A program made the position numbers and the translations under genes. From Mugil cephalus (Eukaryota; Chordata; Actinopteri; Mugiliformes; Mugilidae), in NCBI RefSeq assembly GCF_022458985.1, contig NC_061785.1, positions 1,233,816 to 1,297,815 on the forward strand: a stretch of DNA of 64,000 nt. Direction: 5' to 3'. Below the pieces are notes generated by a model that was not told the DNA's origin, made no database searches, and saw only the letters and a list, made by a program, of their open reading frames with translations. Each line of letters opens with the position of its first letter. The stretch's first letter is position 1. Shown piece after piece: positions 1 to 18,300 of the stretch.

Positions 1-65
1 TCTGTTGTTTCAAGCTGCTGTATCATAATAAAGATGTGACGTTTGATTTTTAAAGTTGTTCGAGT

Positions 66-73
66 TGACGTCA
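66..73. promoter_or_regulatory. Palindromic CRE (TGACGTCA), distal
   Basis: A full eight-base cAMP-response-element palindrome. It is the first of three upstream of phyhipl (others at 359 and 1677). CREB/ATF binding is known for this site; its use here is inference, and the distance of 1.7 kb from the start codon weakens the case. Confidence 0.4.
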
Positions 74-139
74 TCACATTCGAAAACTGTGCAAGTTATA
101 GAATCCAGAAGAAGATGGAGATTCCTCCATGTTGTTCAC

Positions 140-350
140 ACATGAAACTACAGGCTACATGCTACATATCAATGCTAAGCTAACTGTCACCAAGGCTACA
201 TATCAATACTAAACTAACTGCAGAACTTTAATCTGATTCTAATTTCATTAACTGAGATTTTAAAACATTAATCATGAACAGAGGAATTAGCTTCAGTATC
301 AACATGAAGATCAGTGGTGGAGCCTCTAGTGGACGACAGAGGAACAGGTT
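140..350. repeat. Dispersed fish repeat, partial copy
   Basis: The stretch contains two degenerate copies of a 'ctacatgctacatatcaatgctaagctaac' type unit, then an 'aacattaatcatgaacagaggaattag' segment. The first part recurs at 4036-4165 and 47485-47570, and the second at 42630-42730. The pieces therefore belong to one interspersed composite repeat found four times in the window. No coding potential is seen. Confidence 0.6.
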
Positions 351-358
351 GGACTGAG

Positions 359-366
359 TGACGTCA
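359..366. promoter_or_regulatory. Palindromic CRE (TGACGTCA)
   Basis: Second exact TGACGTCA palindrome in the phyhipl upstream region. It has the same caveats as the site at 66. Confidence 0.4.
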
Positions 367-867
367 TCCTCTGTGGATTAAAACATGATGGCGGAGGAGG
401 AGGGGGTGGATTACACTGAAAAGTGAATTAAATGAGCTCTTACATAAGGAGATTAGCACCGGCTCAAACTCACACGACTAATCCTGCACTTGTGAGGACG
501 GAGTTTGATGTGAGAGGACGTCTCTAGAGGAGGACGCTGTTCACTTCAAATATAACAACACTATAACAACATCATCAGCTGGACCAGACTCAGCTGATGT
601 CTCTTCAGCTTTTAGTTTCAAAACCTGGACCTGAGGCCACTCATCACCATCTGGATTTATTTATGATCCAGAAAACTAAACTACTCCAGCCTCCAGCCAA
701 TCAGAGACATTTAAACTAATCACATGACTACTGCTACTCTTCTGTCCATCTTCACATTAAAGCCCAGAAACAAACGATCTGATTGGTCCAGCAGATCTTT
801 GATGACGCAGAATCACAAAAACTCTCCTCCAGAAACAACATGTGAACAGGGTCTTCACGACCATAAA

Positions 868-990
868 TATATGTGTAAATCCGCCTCTATGCAGATGATG
901 CTGTTATTTATTGTTGGCGGTCAGTTATTTAACTGCAGTGTGGTGTTGATAGTTGTTTGTCTTTATGTGACAGACTCCAGAACAACTTTA
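868..990 (+). mobile_element. Non-LTR retrotransposon (LINE) reverse-transcriptase fragment
   Basis: A short stretch reads RLYADDAVIY in one frame, the catalytic YADD box of LINE reverse transcriptases, with YADD at 888-899. The frame then breaks with stops. A closely similar piece lies on the minus strand at 24000-24125. The fragment is too short to name a clade; L2/CR1/Rex-type elements are likely. It is inactive debris. Confidence 0.6.
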
Positions 991-1049
991 TGCCGTTGCG
1001 TTATATGTTTTATTAAACTTCTATTCATGCATTTTATTAGTGTTTCATC

Positions 1050-1347
1050 TTATCTTCCGTACCACTTAGTCCTCACTAGGGTCGCGAGTCTTTCCCAGCT
1101 GGCATCGGGCGAGAGGCGGGGTCCACCCTGGACTGGTCGCCATCCTATCGCAGGACTAACACTGAGACATACACCTAGGGTAAGTTTGGAGTCACCAATT
1201 AGCCTAACGAGCATGTCTTTGGAGGTGGGAGGAAGCCGGAGTACCTGGAGAGAACCCACGCGAACACAGGGGAGAACATGCAAACTCCACCCAGAAAAAC
1301 CCGCGTTGGGAGGCATCAGCACTAACCACTGAGCCACTGTGCCGCCC
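1050..1347 (+). repeat. Widespread teleost interspersed repeat
   Basis: The segment follows the familiar fish repeat text: 'tatcttccgtaccacttagtcctcactagggtcgcgag', then gtcaccaattagcctaacga, the 'ggaggtgggaggaagccggagtacc' block, 'gggagaacatgcaaactccac', and finally 'cactgagccactgtgccgccc'. A second, shorter copy starts near 23876. The long minus-strand reading frame over it is a by-product of the repeat, not a gene. Confidence 0.75.
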
Positions 1348-1676
1348 TTTATTACTGTTTCATTTATGGATTTTTGTTTTTTTTTTAAATCGTCTGTTAA
1401 TCTCTTCATTGTTGTTTTATCTCTTTCCGTTCTCATTGTCTTGTTTTTGAATTCTCTTATGTTCTTTTTAAACGTTCTTTCTTTTATTGTGAAGAACTTT
1501 GAGCTTGTATGAAATGAGCAGCACAAATAAACTTAATTATTATTATAATCGTTATTATTATTATTATTCTGTAGATCAGAATGACCTCACTACTGAACCT
1601 AATGAAGTGGACAGAGAAACAACAGCAGCTTTAACATTTAATCCTCTGAATGACTCTCTCTCCCTCGATCGTCCCA

Positions 1677-1684
1677 TGACGTCA
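1677..1684. promoter_or_regulatory. Proximal palindromic CRE (TGACGTCA) of phyhipl
   Basis: An exact CRE palindrome 121 bp upstream of the phyhipl start codon. It sits between a CT-rich run (1651-1666) and a GA-rich run (1685-1709), a plausible core-promoter setting. No TATA box is obvious close by. CREB/ATF control is an inference from the motif and its position. Confidence 0.5.
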
Positions 1685-1804
1685 GAGAGAGAGGGAGGGA
1701 GAGGGAGGGGGTGCGGTAGAGCGAGTATCAGTCAGACTGGAGCAGATCAGCTGTTTGTGTTTGTGTTTTGGTTTTTTCCCGTCGTCTCCTCGGTGGATCT
1801 GAAC

Positions 1805-8798
<6,994 letters not shown>

Positions 8799-9232
8799 CG
8801 TTAGCGTCCTAGCCGACAGCTAATAACTGAATTCACCTCCTGCTCCCTGAGGAGGTCAGGAGGAGGCCGGGGTGGACGGATGGGTCCAGAAAACCTCTGG
8901 ACAGGAACACGTTCCTTTTCTTTTTGTTTCTATTAACTTTATTATTAACTTCTCTTATTTTTTTAACCACAACGATGAAAACAGAGTATTTATTTTTAAC
9001 CCTTATGATTTTTTTTATGCTTTAGCTGCAAAAGCTCATCATGAGAAGGGTCATGATCCTGCACGTTGGATCATTGCTGAACTAGCAGAACGTAGAACAG
9101 TTATTGGATCAATGTGTTTCAGATTGTGGCCTTAAGATGAGAGAAGAAACCTGCTGCAAATAACACAACACGTTTTAACAGTGAGTCACGTTTAATGAAC
9201 CAATCAGAGACTTACTTCTTACATCTCTTCAT

Positions 9233-9238
9233 AATAAA
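9233..9238 (+). terminator. Candidate phyhipl polyadenylation signal (AATAAA)
   Basis: The first good AATAAA downstream of the phyhipl stop codon, which would give a 3' UTR of about 450 nt. Later AATAAA copies (for example near 9640) are alternatives. Position is the only support. Confidence 0.35.
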
Positions 9239-9239
9239 C

Positions 9240-11940
9240 GACTCAAAACATTAAAAGAAAATACACAAAGAGAATCCAAATAAACGCATGAAACTAAATA
9301 TTGGACTAAAATGAGCCGGTATTATACTGTGTGAAGCTTCACACGTTTCATCATGTTTATGGAAACACCTCTGAACACATGGGACTCGAATTTGAAATGA
9401 ACTTGTAATCGTAGAGGTACAACTCCTAAATACGTTTCCTTTCCTCAATGCACCAGTCTAATATTCTTTGTCTGTTTTCAGGATGTTTAACAACATTTTT
9501 TTTTTTTGAAGAAATATAGAAAACGTGGAGGGATGCAGCAAAGCGGCGCCTAAAGATGAGTTGGATGTTGGGTTTTCAAGTCAATCACTGTAGCGAAGAC
9601 GGGATTCAACACAAAGAACAATGAAACCACACAAAGTATAAATAAAATACACTTTTCGTGTCCTTTAAGTGTTTTTTTCCTTTTGGATTATTAATCAGTT
9701 AAAGTGTAGAAAATACTATAAAAGTTTTTGCCCAGAAACAAAATAGTCACATGAGAACAAATAAAAACTTTTTTTTTTTCAGGCAGTTCAGAAACTACAA
9801 TACAACTATAAAACTAAATATTTGTTCCATTTCATATCCTGTAACACAGCATTAAACATGTTTTGTTTAAAATCTTCGTCTTCCTCATTTTCAGGGCAGA
9901 AGGCGGCCATTTTGGAAATGGCTCCCAAAATCTTCTGACTGCAGAGCCTGGATGAATCCAGCAGGGGGCAGATGACAATGATCAAATTGTTTACAACTGT
10001 TTCTTTAGTGAAGTGTTGCTACAGATTCCTCCGTCTTTACCCGTCAGTCAGTTTTCCTCCCGTCCAGAAGGAGGCGCTGACACGCCTGAAGCTCGTCTTC
10101 CTCTTAATACAACAGACACAGTCGACGGGCTGATTCTTCAGAAGTTTCTTTTATTTTGGAGAAGATTTCAGATCATGATGACAATTTACCAAAGCAGTTT
10201 CCTCTCGTGATATCGTCACATTAGCTCTGATTCAGTTTCACATGTTTCTGTGTTAATTAACGGCGTCAAAGAGAAGTCAAACATCGCTTTGTACAAACAG
10301 CGTCCGGATGTTCCTTCTATTTCTGGTATAAAAATAAGTTCTAAGTGCTTCACACACTTTAATACTGTCTCTGTTTTGGCATGTTCACAGCTCGACGTCG
10401 GCATGTGTCGTAAAAACATTCAGACAAAAACATAAGAAGCTAAAACTCGCCACTAGGGGGAGCAGCAGCGGCCAGGATTTACAATTATGGCATTTTTCAG
10501 ATTATTTTTTTTATATCTAAACTTTAAAAACATTCTTTTTTCTTGCAATTTTTAGATTTCAATCAGATTTTAACCTAATTTTTCCCCCATCTTTATATTA
10601 TATTATATCATCGTTGCCAAGACGAAGCATGTGAAAGCTGTAGTTACCTTTAACCCCGTGTGTTAGTTTATTAACTGAGATGTTTCATTAACTGTACAAA
10701 GAGGAATAAAAAGCACGCTGGTGGAAAAGTGGAAACTACAACACACATAATGTGAACATGAAAATACTGAAACCTAAAAAAGGAAAACATAAAGAAACAC
10801 GAAAAGCTGAAAATTCAAAAACATTCATATCATTAAAGTAGATGTAATATAGGATTAAAAGCAGAATGGAAACAGAAGCTGGAAACTGGATCTGTCTGAA
10901 CGACATCACCTCGTTGTCTCCTCTTCTTCTGCAGCGGTTTAAAGGCACAATTTATCTTTTCTGATTAATTTTGAGTAGAAAACCGAACAGAAGTGAAAAC
11001 GTTCTGCTTACGCTCACAGGTTTTGTGCTGAGAAGCTTTCGTCAGTGAGTCAGCGCGGCCGTATTATATCATTCTTCTTTTTGTTGCAGCTTAAGAGAAC
11101 TCGTAAAAATAGACAAAAGACAAAGCGAAGTAAGAAAATGTCTGCATCAATTTGACAACACCAGAAAATACTGTGCACCTCAAAAAGGTCTTCATCAGGA
11201 GTCAACTTCCACCAACTTCACCAACACCAGCCTCAAACTATCTTAGATGTTCATGTGTTGTAGACGTCAGTTCTGGACTTTTCTGGATGATTCCTTCAAA
11301 GCTTTTTGCCTTTTGCTCAGTTCAAATAATCTAACGATATACTCAATAACTTTGAGTTGATCTAAACACGTATTTGTTGCTTTTCAGTGTCCACTAGAAT
11401 ATAGAATTTTTTTCTGTATTTGCTTGTGTTGTCAAACTGATAAGGACATTTACATAATTTGTGCACAAACCACATCTTTACTGTTTGTAGAATAAAAACT
11501 CTTCCTAAGATCCCAGACGTCACATTTCACTCATCAGACTTTAGTTTCCTCTGAAAACAACTACACAACAAGGCAAACCTGCATTTGATAAAAACTACAA
11601 ATCCCTCACAACTCCAAGAACGAATGAATATCGTAAACAAACAACTAGAATATAAAACTGATTAAAACATTAATTCCAGCCAATCACAGGCTGTTCGTCA
11701 GCCATGAAGCAGAGATGGTTCAGATGAGACGGAGACAGACACCATGAAGAGAAATACGAGGGGTTTGTTTCAGGTCGACTGACTCGGAGTCGGTTTCACA
11801 GAGTTTCTTCTTCAGTCTGTGTCTGCGTTGGTTCTGTCTCCGCTAGAAACTGGAGCTGCATTCGCACCAATAGCTTCGAATGTTAAGAAAAGATCTGGTT
11901 TCATGAAGGTGGATGGGATCCATACGAGTTTAAAATGAGA
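9240..11940. other. Convergent intergenic DNA / a1cf 3' UTR, no gene seen
   Basis: AT-rich sequence between the converging phyhipl and a1cf transcripts. No open frame with family resemblance is seen on either strand. The minus-strand signal AATAAA (TTTATT on plus, 10667-10672) could end a1cf with a 3' UTR of about 1.7 kb, which is only a guess. Confidence 0.5.
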
Positions 11941-11944
11941 AACT

Positions 11945-12260
11945 AGGACTAGGACTACAAGGACTAGGACACAAGGACAAGGACTAGGAAAACAAGGACT
12001 AGGATTAGAAAGACAAGGAGAGGAGGACTAGAACTAGAGGGACTAGGATTACTAGAACTAGGAGGACTATCTCGGGCACTAGGACTAGGAGGACTAGGGC
12101 AGGAGGACTACGAGAAGATTAGGATAGAAGAGGACAAGAGGACTCTAATAGGAGGACTTGGAAATGGGCAGTAGAACTAAGAGGACTGTATCAGGACTAG
12201 GACTAGGAGGACTATATGGGACTAGGAGGACTGTATCAGGACTAGGAGGACTAGGTGTGA
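11945..12260. repeat. Degenerate AGGACTA minisatellite, array 1
   Basis: An irregular array built from aggact/aggactagg units. It begins about 130 bp past the a1cf stop codon and so probably lies in the a1cf 3' UTR. The same motif forms a second array in a1cf intron 10 (13583-14095). Confidence 0.85.
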
Positions 12261-12393
12261 CTGAGGCGAGTCCTGCTGTGATGATCCAATCAGTTCTGAT
12301 GTGATTTTGTGCAGATTTAAAGCACAAAGTAATTTTGGCCTGAATGCAGCTACGAGAGTTTCTTCTTCTTCTTCTACCCTGGAAGCGGCCGGT

Positions 12394-15300
12394 CTAGAAA
12401 ACACCGTACCCTTCGGCATGACGCGCCACAGCAAAGGCAGGGTAGCCCTCGTAGGTGGTGTAGGTCGTCAGGTCTTGACCCAAAGACACCGCCTGCTTCA
12501 GCTGGGAGGCGACGGCCGACGATGCCGGACTCGCCAAAGCGTAGCCTGGAGGGAAACAAACCCACAACCATCAGATGTAATCCTGGTGAGTCACATGATT
12601 CCTTCAGACGAGAGTCCGTTAGATTCAGATATATGTAAATACACTGGGGCCAAAACCAAACGTCTCCACCTGGATGTAACTGAGCTCATAGTCCAGCGCC
12701 TCCTGGCGGATCATTAGTTCATGGTGATTATCTTTCTGCTGCTATTCAACAAGTTATTTATGAGCAGCTTCTCATTTCTTCACCAACCATGTGTAAAGAC
12801 ACATGGAGGAGATGTTAGTCTGGTGGTGGAGATGTTAGTCTGGAGGAGATGTTAGTCTGGTGGAGAAGATGTTAGTCTGGTGGAGGAGATGTTAGTCTGG
12901 TGGAGAAGGGTCAAATCATTGGCTGCATCAAGCAGAGGAAACATCGAGAAACTACTAAACTACTGGGTTAAGAACTTTATTCCAGACTGGAAGGATAGTG
13001 GAGAACCATGGTCGACCAGGAAGAAATAAATCCTGACTGATGGAGAAACGTTTGGAAGAAAAGCAGCAGTAGAACTCAGGGCTGTGTTTAATAGTGGAAG
13101 GAAGAGCATTTCACACCATGGACAATGTGAAGGGAACTCAAGGGACTGAACAGAAAACCACTGATCAGGGAGGACAACCGGGAAAAAAGGCTCCAATCTG
13201 CTAGGGAGCAGCACAAAGACTGGACTCTGGAGACATGGGGGGAGGTCATGAGGTCTGATGAGGCCAAACTGGACCTGGTCCAGCGTGATGGGGGTCAGGG
13301 GAAGAACAGCGACCACAGCCAGAAATAGTTCACAGTCCATTCTGTGTATGTGCATTCAGCAGCCTTATGGTGGACGGGGTAAGTTGAGAGTTGGTCGACT
13401 TTGGGTACGGACCTTCACATACCTGGGAACGCTACCGAGGCCACTGCAGCTGCATCGGCGGCGCCCTCTGTCTGCAGGCCGAGGATCTGCAGGGTGTACT
13501 CAGCCGCAATGACCTTAGCTTCATCTACAGCAGCGCACAGTTTAGAGGGCGTGAAGGGATGACTGCAGAGAGACATGGACATCAATGGGTTAGGAGGACT
13601 ACGAGGACTAGGACAAGACTAGGAAAACGAGAATTAAGAGGATTAGGACTATGAAAACAAGGACTACAGGGAGAGTAAAGGAGGACTGGAGGAGAACTAG
13701 GACTAGGAAAACTAGAACCAGGAGGATCACGAGTAGAACTAGGACAGGAGGACTAGGACTAGGGAAATAGAACGAGGAGTGCTAGGACTAGAAAAACAAG
13801 GACTATGGGAGGACTAGGACCAGCAGTAGAACTAGGACCAGAGGACCACAGGAGGACTGGGATTAGGGAAACGAGAACTACAGGAGGAGTAGTACATGGA
13901 AAACAAGGAATACAGGAGAACTGGGACTAGAAGGACTTGGGCACGAGGACTAGGACTAGGAAAATTAGGACTAAAAATGAGGATAGGGAGTCTAGGAGAA
14001 GAGGACTAGGATTAGGAGGACAAGGGCAGGAGAGTAGGACCAGGAACATGAGGACTCGGACTATGAGGACTAGGAGGCCTAGGACATGGAGGACGTACAC
14101 GTTGGGGTACTGATTTGCCAGCGCTGGGATGGTGATCTTATAGAGGAAGAGTGTTCTCTGGTCTGGACCGATGGCTGAGTGGAGCTGGTAGACGGGAGGT
14201 CCCCAGTTATTCTTCTGGCAGAGCTCCTCCAGAACCTGAGGGACGGGGACAGGAGTCAAATTACAGGCCCCTTCAGAGAGGTAAAGGACACTTGGACCTC
14301 GGAGCGGAGGGACAGATAAGTTCCTGGTGCCCAGGTGTGTCCTGTTACCTGTGGTGCTGGTTTGATGGCGGTGGCCTTCAGGTTCATGGCGGCAGGATTC
14401 AAGGGGGTCAGCTCCATCCCCGGCAGGAGGTCGTACAGCTTCTCCTCCGACTGCTTGTCCGCCTTCAAGCCATAGGAAGCACCACCGCTTCCACCTCGCC
14501 CCATGGCTCCTCCCCCAGCAGCGTAGGCCAGGTAGCCCCGCCCACCTAGCCCCCTCACCCCCGCTGCCCCTACAGGTACAGTCATGTAAATTTCTACAGG
14601 AGATCGAAAAGGCAGTGAAATCAATCAAATCACCGGAAATCAACCGGGAAAGAAGAAGAAGAAGAAGAATCACACAGTCAGACAATTATCCAATCAGAGT
14701 CAACACAGAGGTGACAACGGCAACAGCACACACCTGTCCTGCTGCAGGATTATTACCTGGATGATTCTTTTTTATTATTATTACTTAAATCTTTCCAACC
14801 TTTTATGCATCAGCCTGGGTTTGATTCAGATTTTTAAAAAGTCAGTGATTCTGATTTGAAACGGTTCAGTTGGACGTTTATGAGCAGATTGTAAAAAAGT
14901 TCATCCGTCATGTTGGAAGGAGAACGTTGCTGCTGTCCCGTGAAAACCCTTCATTCAATGGACAGCAGCAGTTTAAAATCTGCAGGTAAACTACTGAAGG
15001 ATGTCTGTGAGGGGAGCTCAGACTCACACTTACAGCTTGTAAAACTTTATGAGCATCAAATGTCCTGAAACAGCTAGGTGACATGCTACCAATATATCTA
15101 GCTTGTGAAGTTGAGCGCTCCTCGCAGCACTGCTTTCATCTGATGGTTTAGTGACTTAGAGATTGACAGCGAGACACATCCTCACCTCTAACGGAGGGCG
15201 TCCTGATCAGACCTCGACCTCCAACGTTAGCCTTTGCTGCCGGGAATCGGAACTGCCCCGGTATGGCAGCGTAGGCCTGAGGGGCATAAAAAACAGGTGC

Positions 15301-18300
15301 ACCCAGGTACGCTGCCGAGGGGTCGTACACCTGGAGGAGGAGCGAGGGCATTTTCAGTCAAATAAAATCAACTATGCGCCACAATGTGACTTGCTTGACA
15401 GACCTGTACCTCAGTTTTATAGATTCTCTTTTACATCTATCTAGTGGGCTAATGATGGTTCCTCACATAACAAACCCAAAACAGCCATCTTTTATGGAAC
15501 AAGACCTTTACATCAATGTGTAGGATGCCTTATCAGTATTCTTCTGGATCGTATAATGAGCTCAATGGGAGAATGTGATGATGTCCAGGAGAAAAAATGT
15601 CCAAAGGTCGAATTGTGTGTACGTTGCCTCCTGTAGTGAATCAGTAGCATTTTGGAGCCAGATTCACTTTAAGAGGTAAAAACCCAACGTGGAGGAACTT
15701 TGGTTCTTTGGTTTGATCATAATGTCCAGATGGGGAGTGGACCTGGTTCTGTTGCACTAGAACCTCTGCAGAACATGTGAGCTCTGTGGTATTTGTAGAA
15801 ACTCCAGGTGTGAATAAGTTCAGAGACACCTCTGTGCATGAGCACAGTAAACAGTGTTTTTAAGTCTTTAAGTGGATAAACTGCATGGCTTCTATTAGGG
15901 GTGTAACGATTCATCCGCTACATCGATGAATCGATATATTTTCATATGATCCAACTACATCGATCTGTGCTCGGCAGGTTGGCCTTCCAGACAACATACA
16001 TCGATCTAAGATCGCTTGAAACTACCTGAAGATCGGAACTAACGCGACGGAGCGTTCTACACGGACTCTTTGAAGTGCTACACACAGGTGTTACCCACTT
16101 CTGGAAAACCGGCAGTTTGGACCTTTGGATGTGAAGCAGCAGCCACAGCTCTGCGTGGACGATGCAAAGAGGCGAAGGTAACTTACTAACTTGTGTAGTG
16201 GTGGAGATGAGGCTGCGGTCCTACCTGTCCCAGGGTGTAAGCGGTGTAGTCGGTCTGCAGCAGGGAGCCTCCTCGTCCTCCGGTCCCTCTGGTGTAACGG
16301 ACATAACTGTCCTTGTCCACGGGCTTGGCCAGAGTCACCTCGATGGGAGACCCGTCCACTATCTGGACGAGGAAGAGGAGACAGTTCATCTCTAAATGTC
16401 TGAAGGTTTGCATCTCAGACTGCTCATAAACGACATGACCCAAACAAATGTAGCATGTCTCAGCAGCTACACAATCATTGTGTAATTTCTGTCTCACAAT
16501 ATCGATAAAACTTGAAAATGAAGATGGAGCCAAGACTGATGGTGATAAACTGGAGCTGATTTTTGGTAAGTTTGGTTGAACCCTCCAAACGAGCTGTTTT
16601 GTCATGTTTAGGGACCATTTGTCAGTGTTTGTCTGGTGTCTGCTGACCTTCCCGTTGAGAGTGTTCATGGCTGTGATAGCATCTTCTCTCTGGGTGAAGT
16701 GGACGAAGGCGTAGTCTCTGATTTTCTTCACTCGCTCCACTGCACCTGTAACACAAAAATCCATCCTAAGATCTTCCAGGTGTCATTTACCGTGAGCATG
16801 TTTCGAGCTTCCTGTTTTATTTTGTTAACTCCTTGGTTTCCTGTCTAGTGTTACTCCTTTCGCTTTCCCTTGATTGCTTCATTAGTGTCACATATGTCTC
16901 GTCTGCCCTCTGCCCATTTGAGTATATACCCTATATACAGCCCAGCCTTTACGTTTGTCCATGTTCCTGTGTCCTAGTGGTTTTTCTCTTTGTAGTGTTT
17001 CTAGTCAAACGAGACCTCGTGAAGCTTTGAGCCCTTTTCAATCTCTGTACTGAAAATTCATTCACAGCTCAAGGCTTCATTCATTGATCACGTGGATGAC
17101 ATCTGCTGGTTGTTTTACAGCCTTGCAAAGGTCATAGTGACGCACCATGCATGTGCGCAGTTTTGTTGCTGGATTCTAACTTATTGGTTTGTTGTGTTTC
17201 TTCCTTGCTTCATAAATGATTTTCAATTAAATGTTGACTACCCAAGTAATCTTTGTTCCCAATAATTCTTATGAATTTTAAATGGATTTATAGATCCCTA
17301 ATTACACACTGGACAGAGCTAATATTTACAGGGTTCAGTGACGCAGTATAATGTAATATATCATGCTATGCTATCATGCTATATATGTTTTTTTTTTTAT
17401 TGTGATTGGTGTAAACTAGGTGTGCTTGTGTGACCCTGTTCCCTGGATGGTGCCATAGCAAAGAAATCCAAAAAGTCAAGTTTTTTTAAATGTAGCTCTG
17501 TTTCATCCATCCTAAATACATTTGATTCACCAATGTTTTAAAGCTCCTGAGGTTTGAACATCATCAATCACGTGGTTTGAAGGAAGCTCCAGCACAGTGC
17601 TTCATGGAAACACCCTGTAGAGTCTCTGTGTCAGAGGGAATATCACTGGGTGTCTCTGCAGCACTTTAAATACTGCTTTATTTGAACTCCACATTTGTCC
17701 TTTGTCACCCACAAACCTTGACACCAGGAGGTTTCCGACTTGTCTGCTGTGCTGTGTAGTGAAGTCGTACCTGGCTTGATGCTGTTAAACTCTTTTTCGA
17801 TGGTCTCCTCTGTCGTCTGCAGCATCAGGTTCCTCACATACAGGATCTTGACAGTAGCCATGGTGTCCTCGTCAACCTCCACCTCAGGCTCCGCCCAGTC
17901 CACAGCGATGGGATGACCCCAAAGTTGGATACGACCTGAGACAGAGGACAAGTGAGTGGACAGGTGAGTCCGTCCCTTCTTATGTCTGCACCACCATCCA
18001 TTATAGACGCAGCAAAACAGTTTCTTTTCTCAGGTTTTGAATCACAGAAATATTTTGTGATCACTCAGTAAAAGGTTTAAGAGTCAGGTAGGAGACAGAC
18101 TGAGATTATTTCTGATCACCGTGATCACATCACTCCTGTCAAACAGGTGTTATCTTATCATGAAGCCCATCAGAGCTCTTCTTCTATTGGTCGCTGTGGT
18201 GTGTTCTGTGTTTCACTGGTGATAACGCTGTCCAAAGGAGACTTTGCCATCTTTTATTGTCTTGTGTTTAATTTTATGAGGTACTGGACTAATCTTGATT

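Noticed and set aside
1050..1526. 158-residue minus-strand frame
   Set aside because: It lies across a widespread interspersed repeat read in reverse and has no family resemblance.
13927..14685. 252-residue minus-strand frame taken as one gene
   Set aside because: It is a1cf exon 10 with its two flanking introns; exon 9 is read in another frame and the phases of GT/AG splicing explain both.
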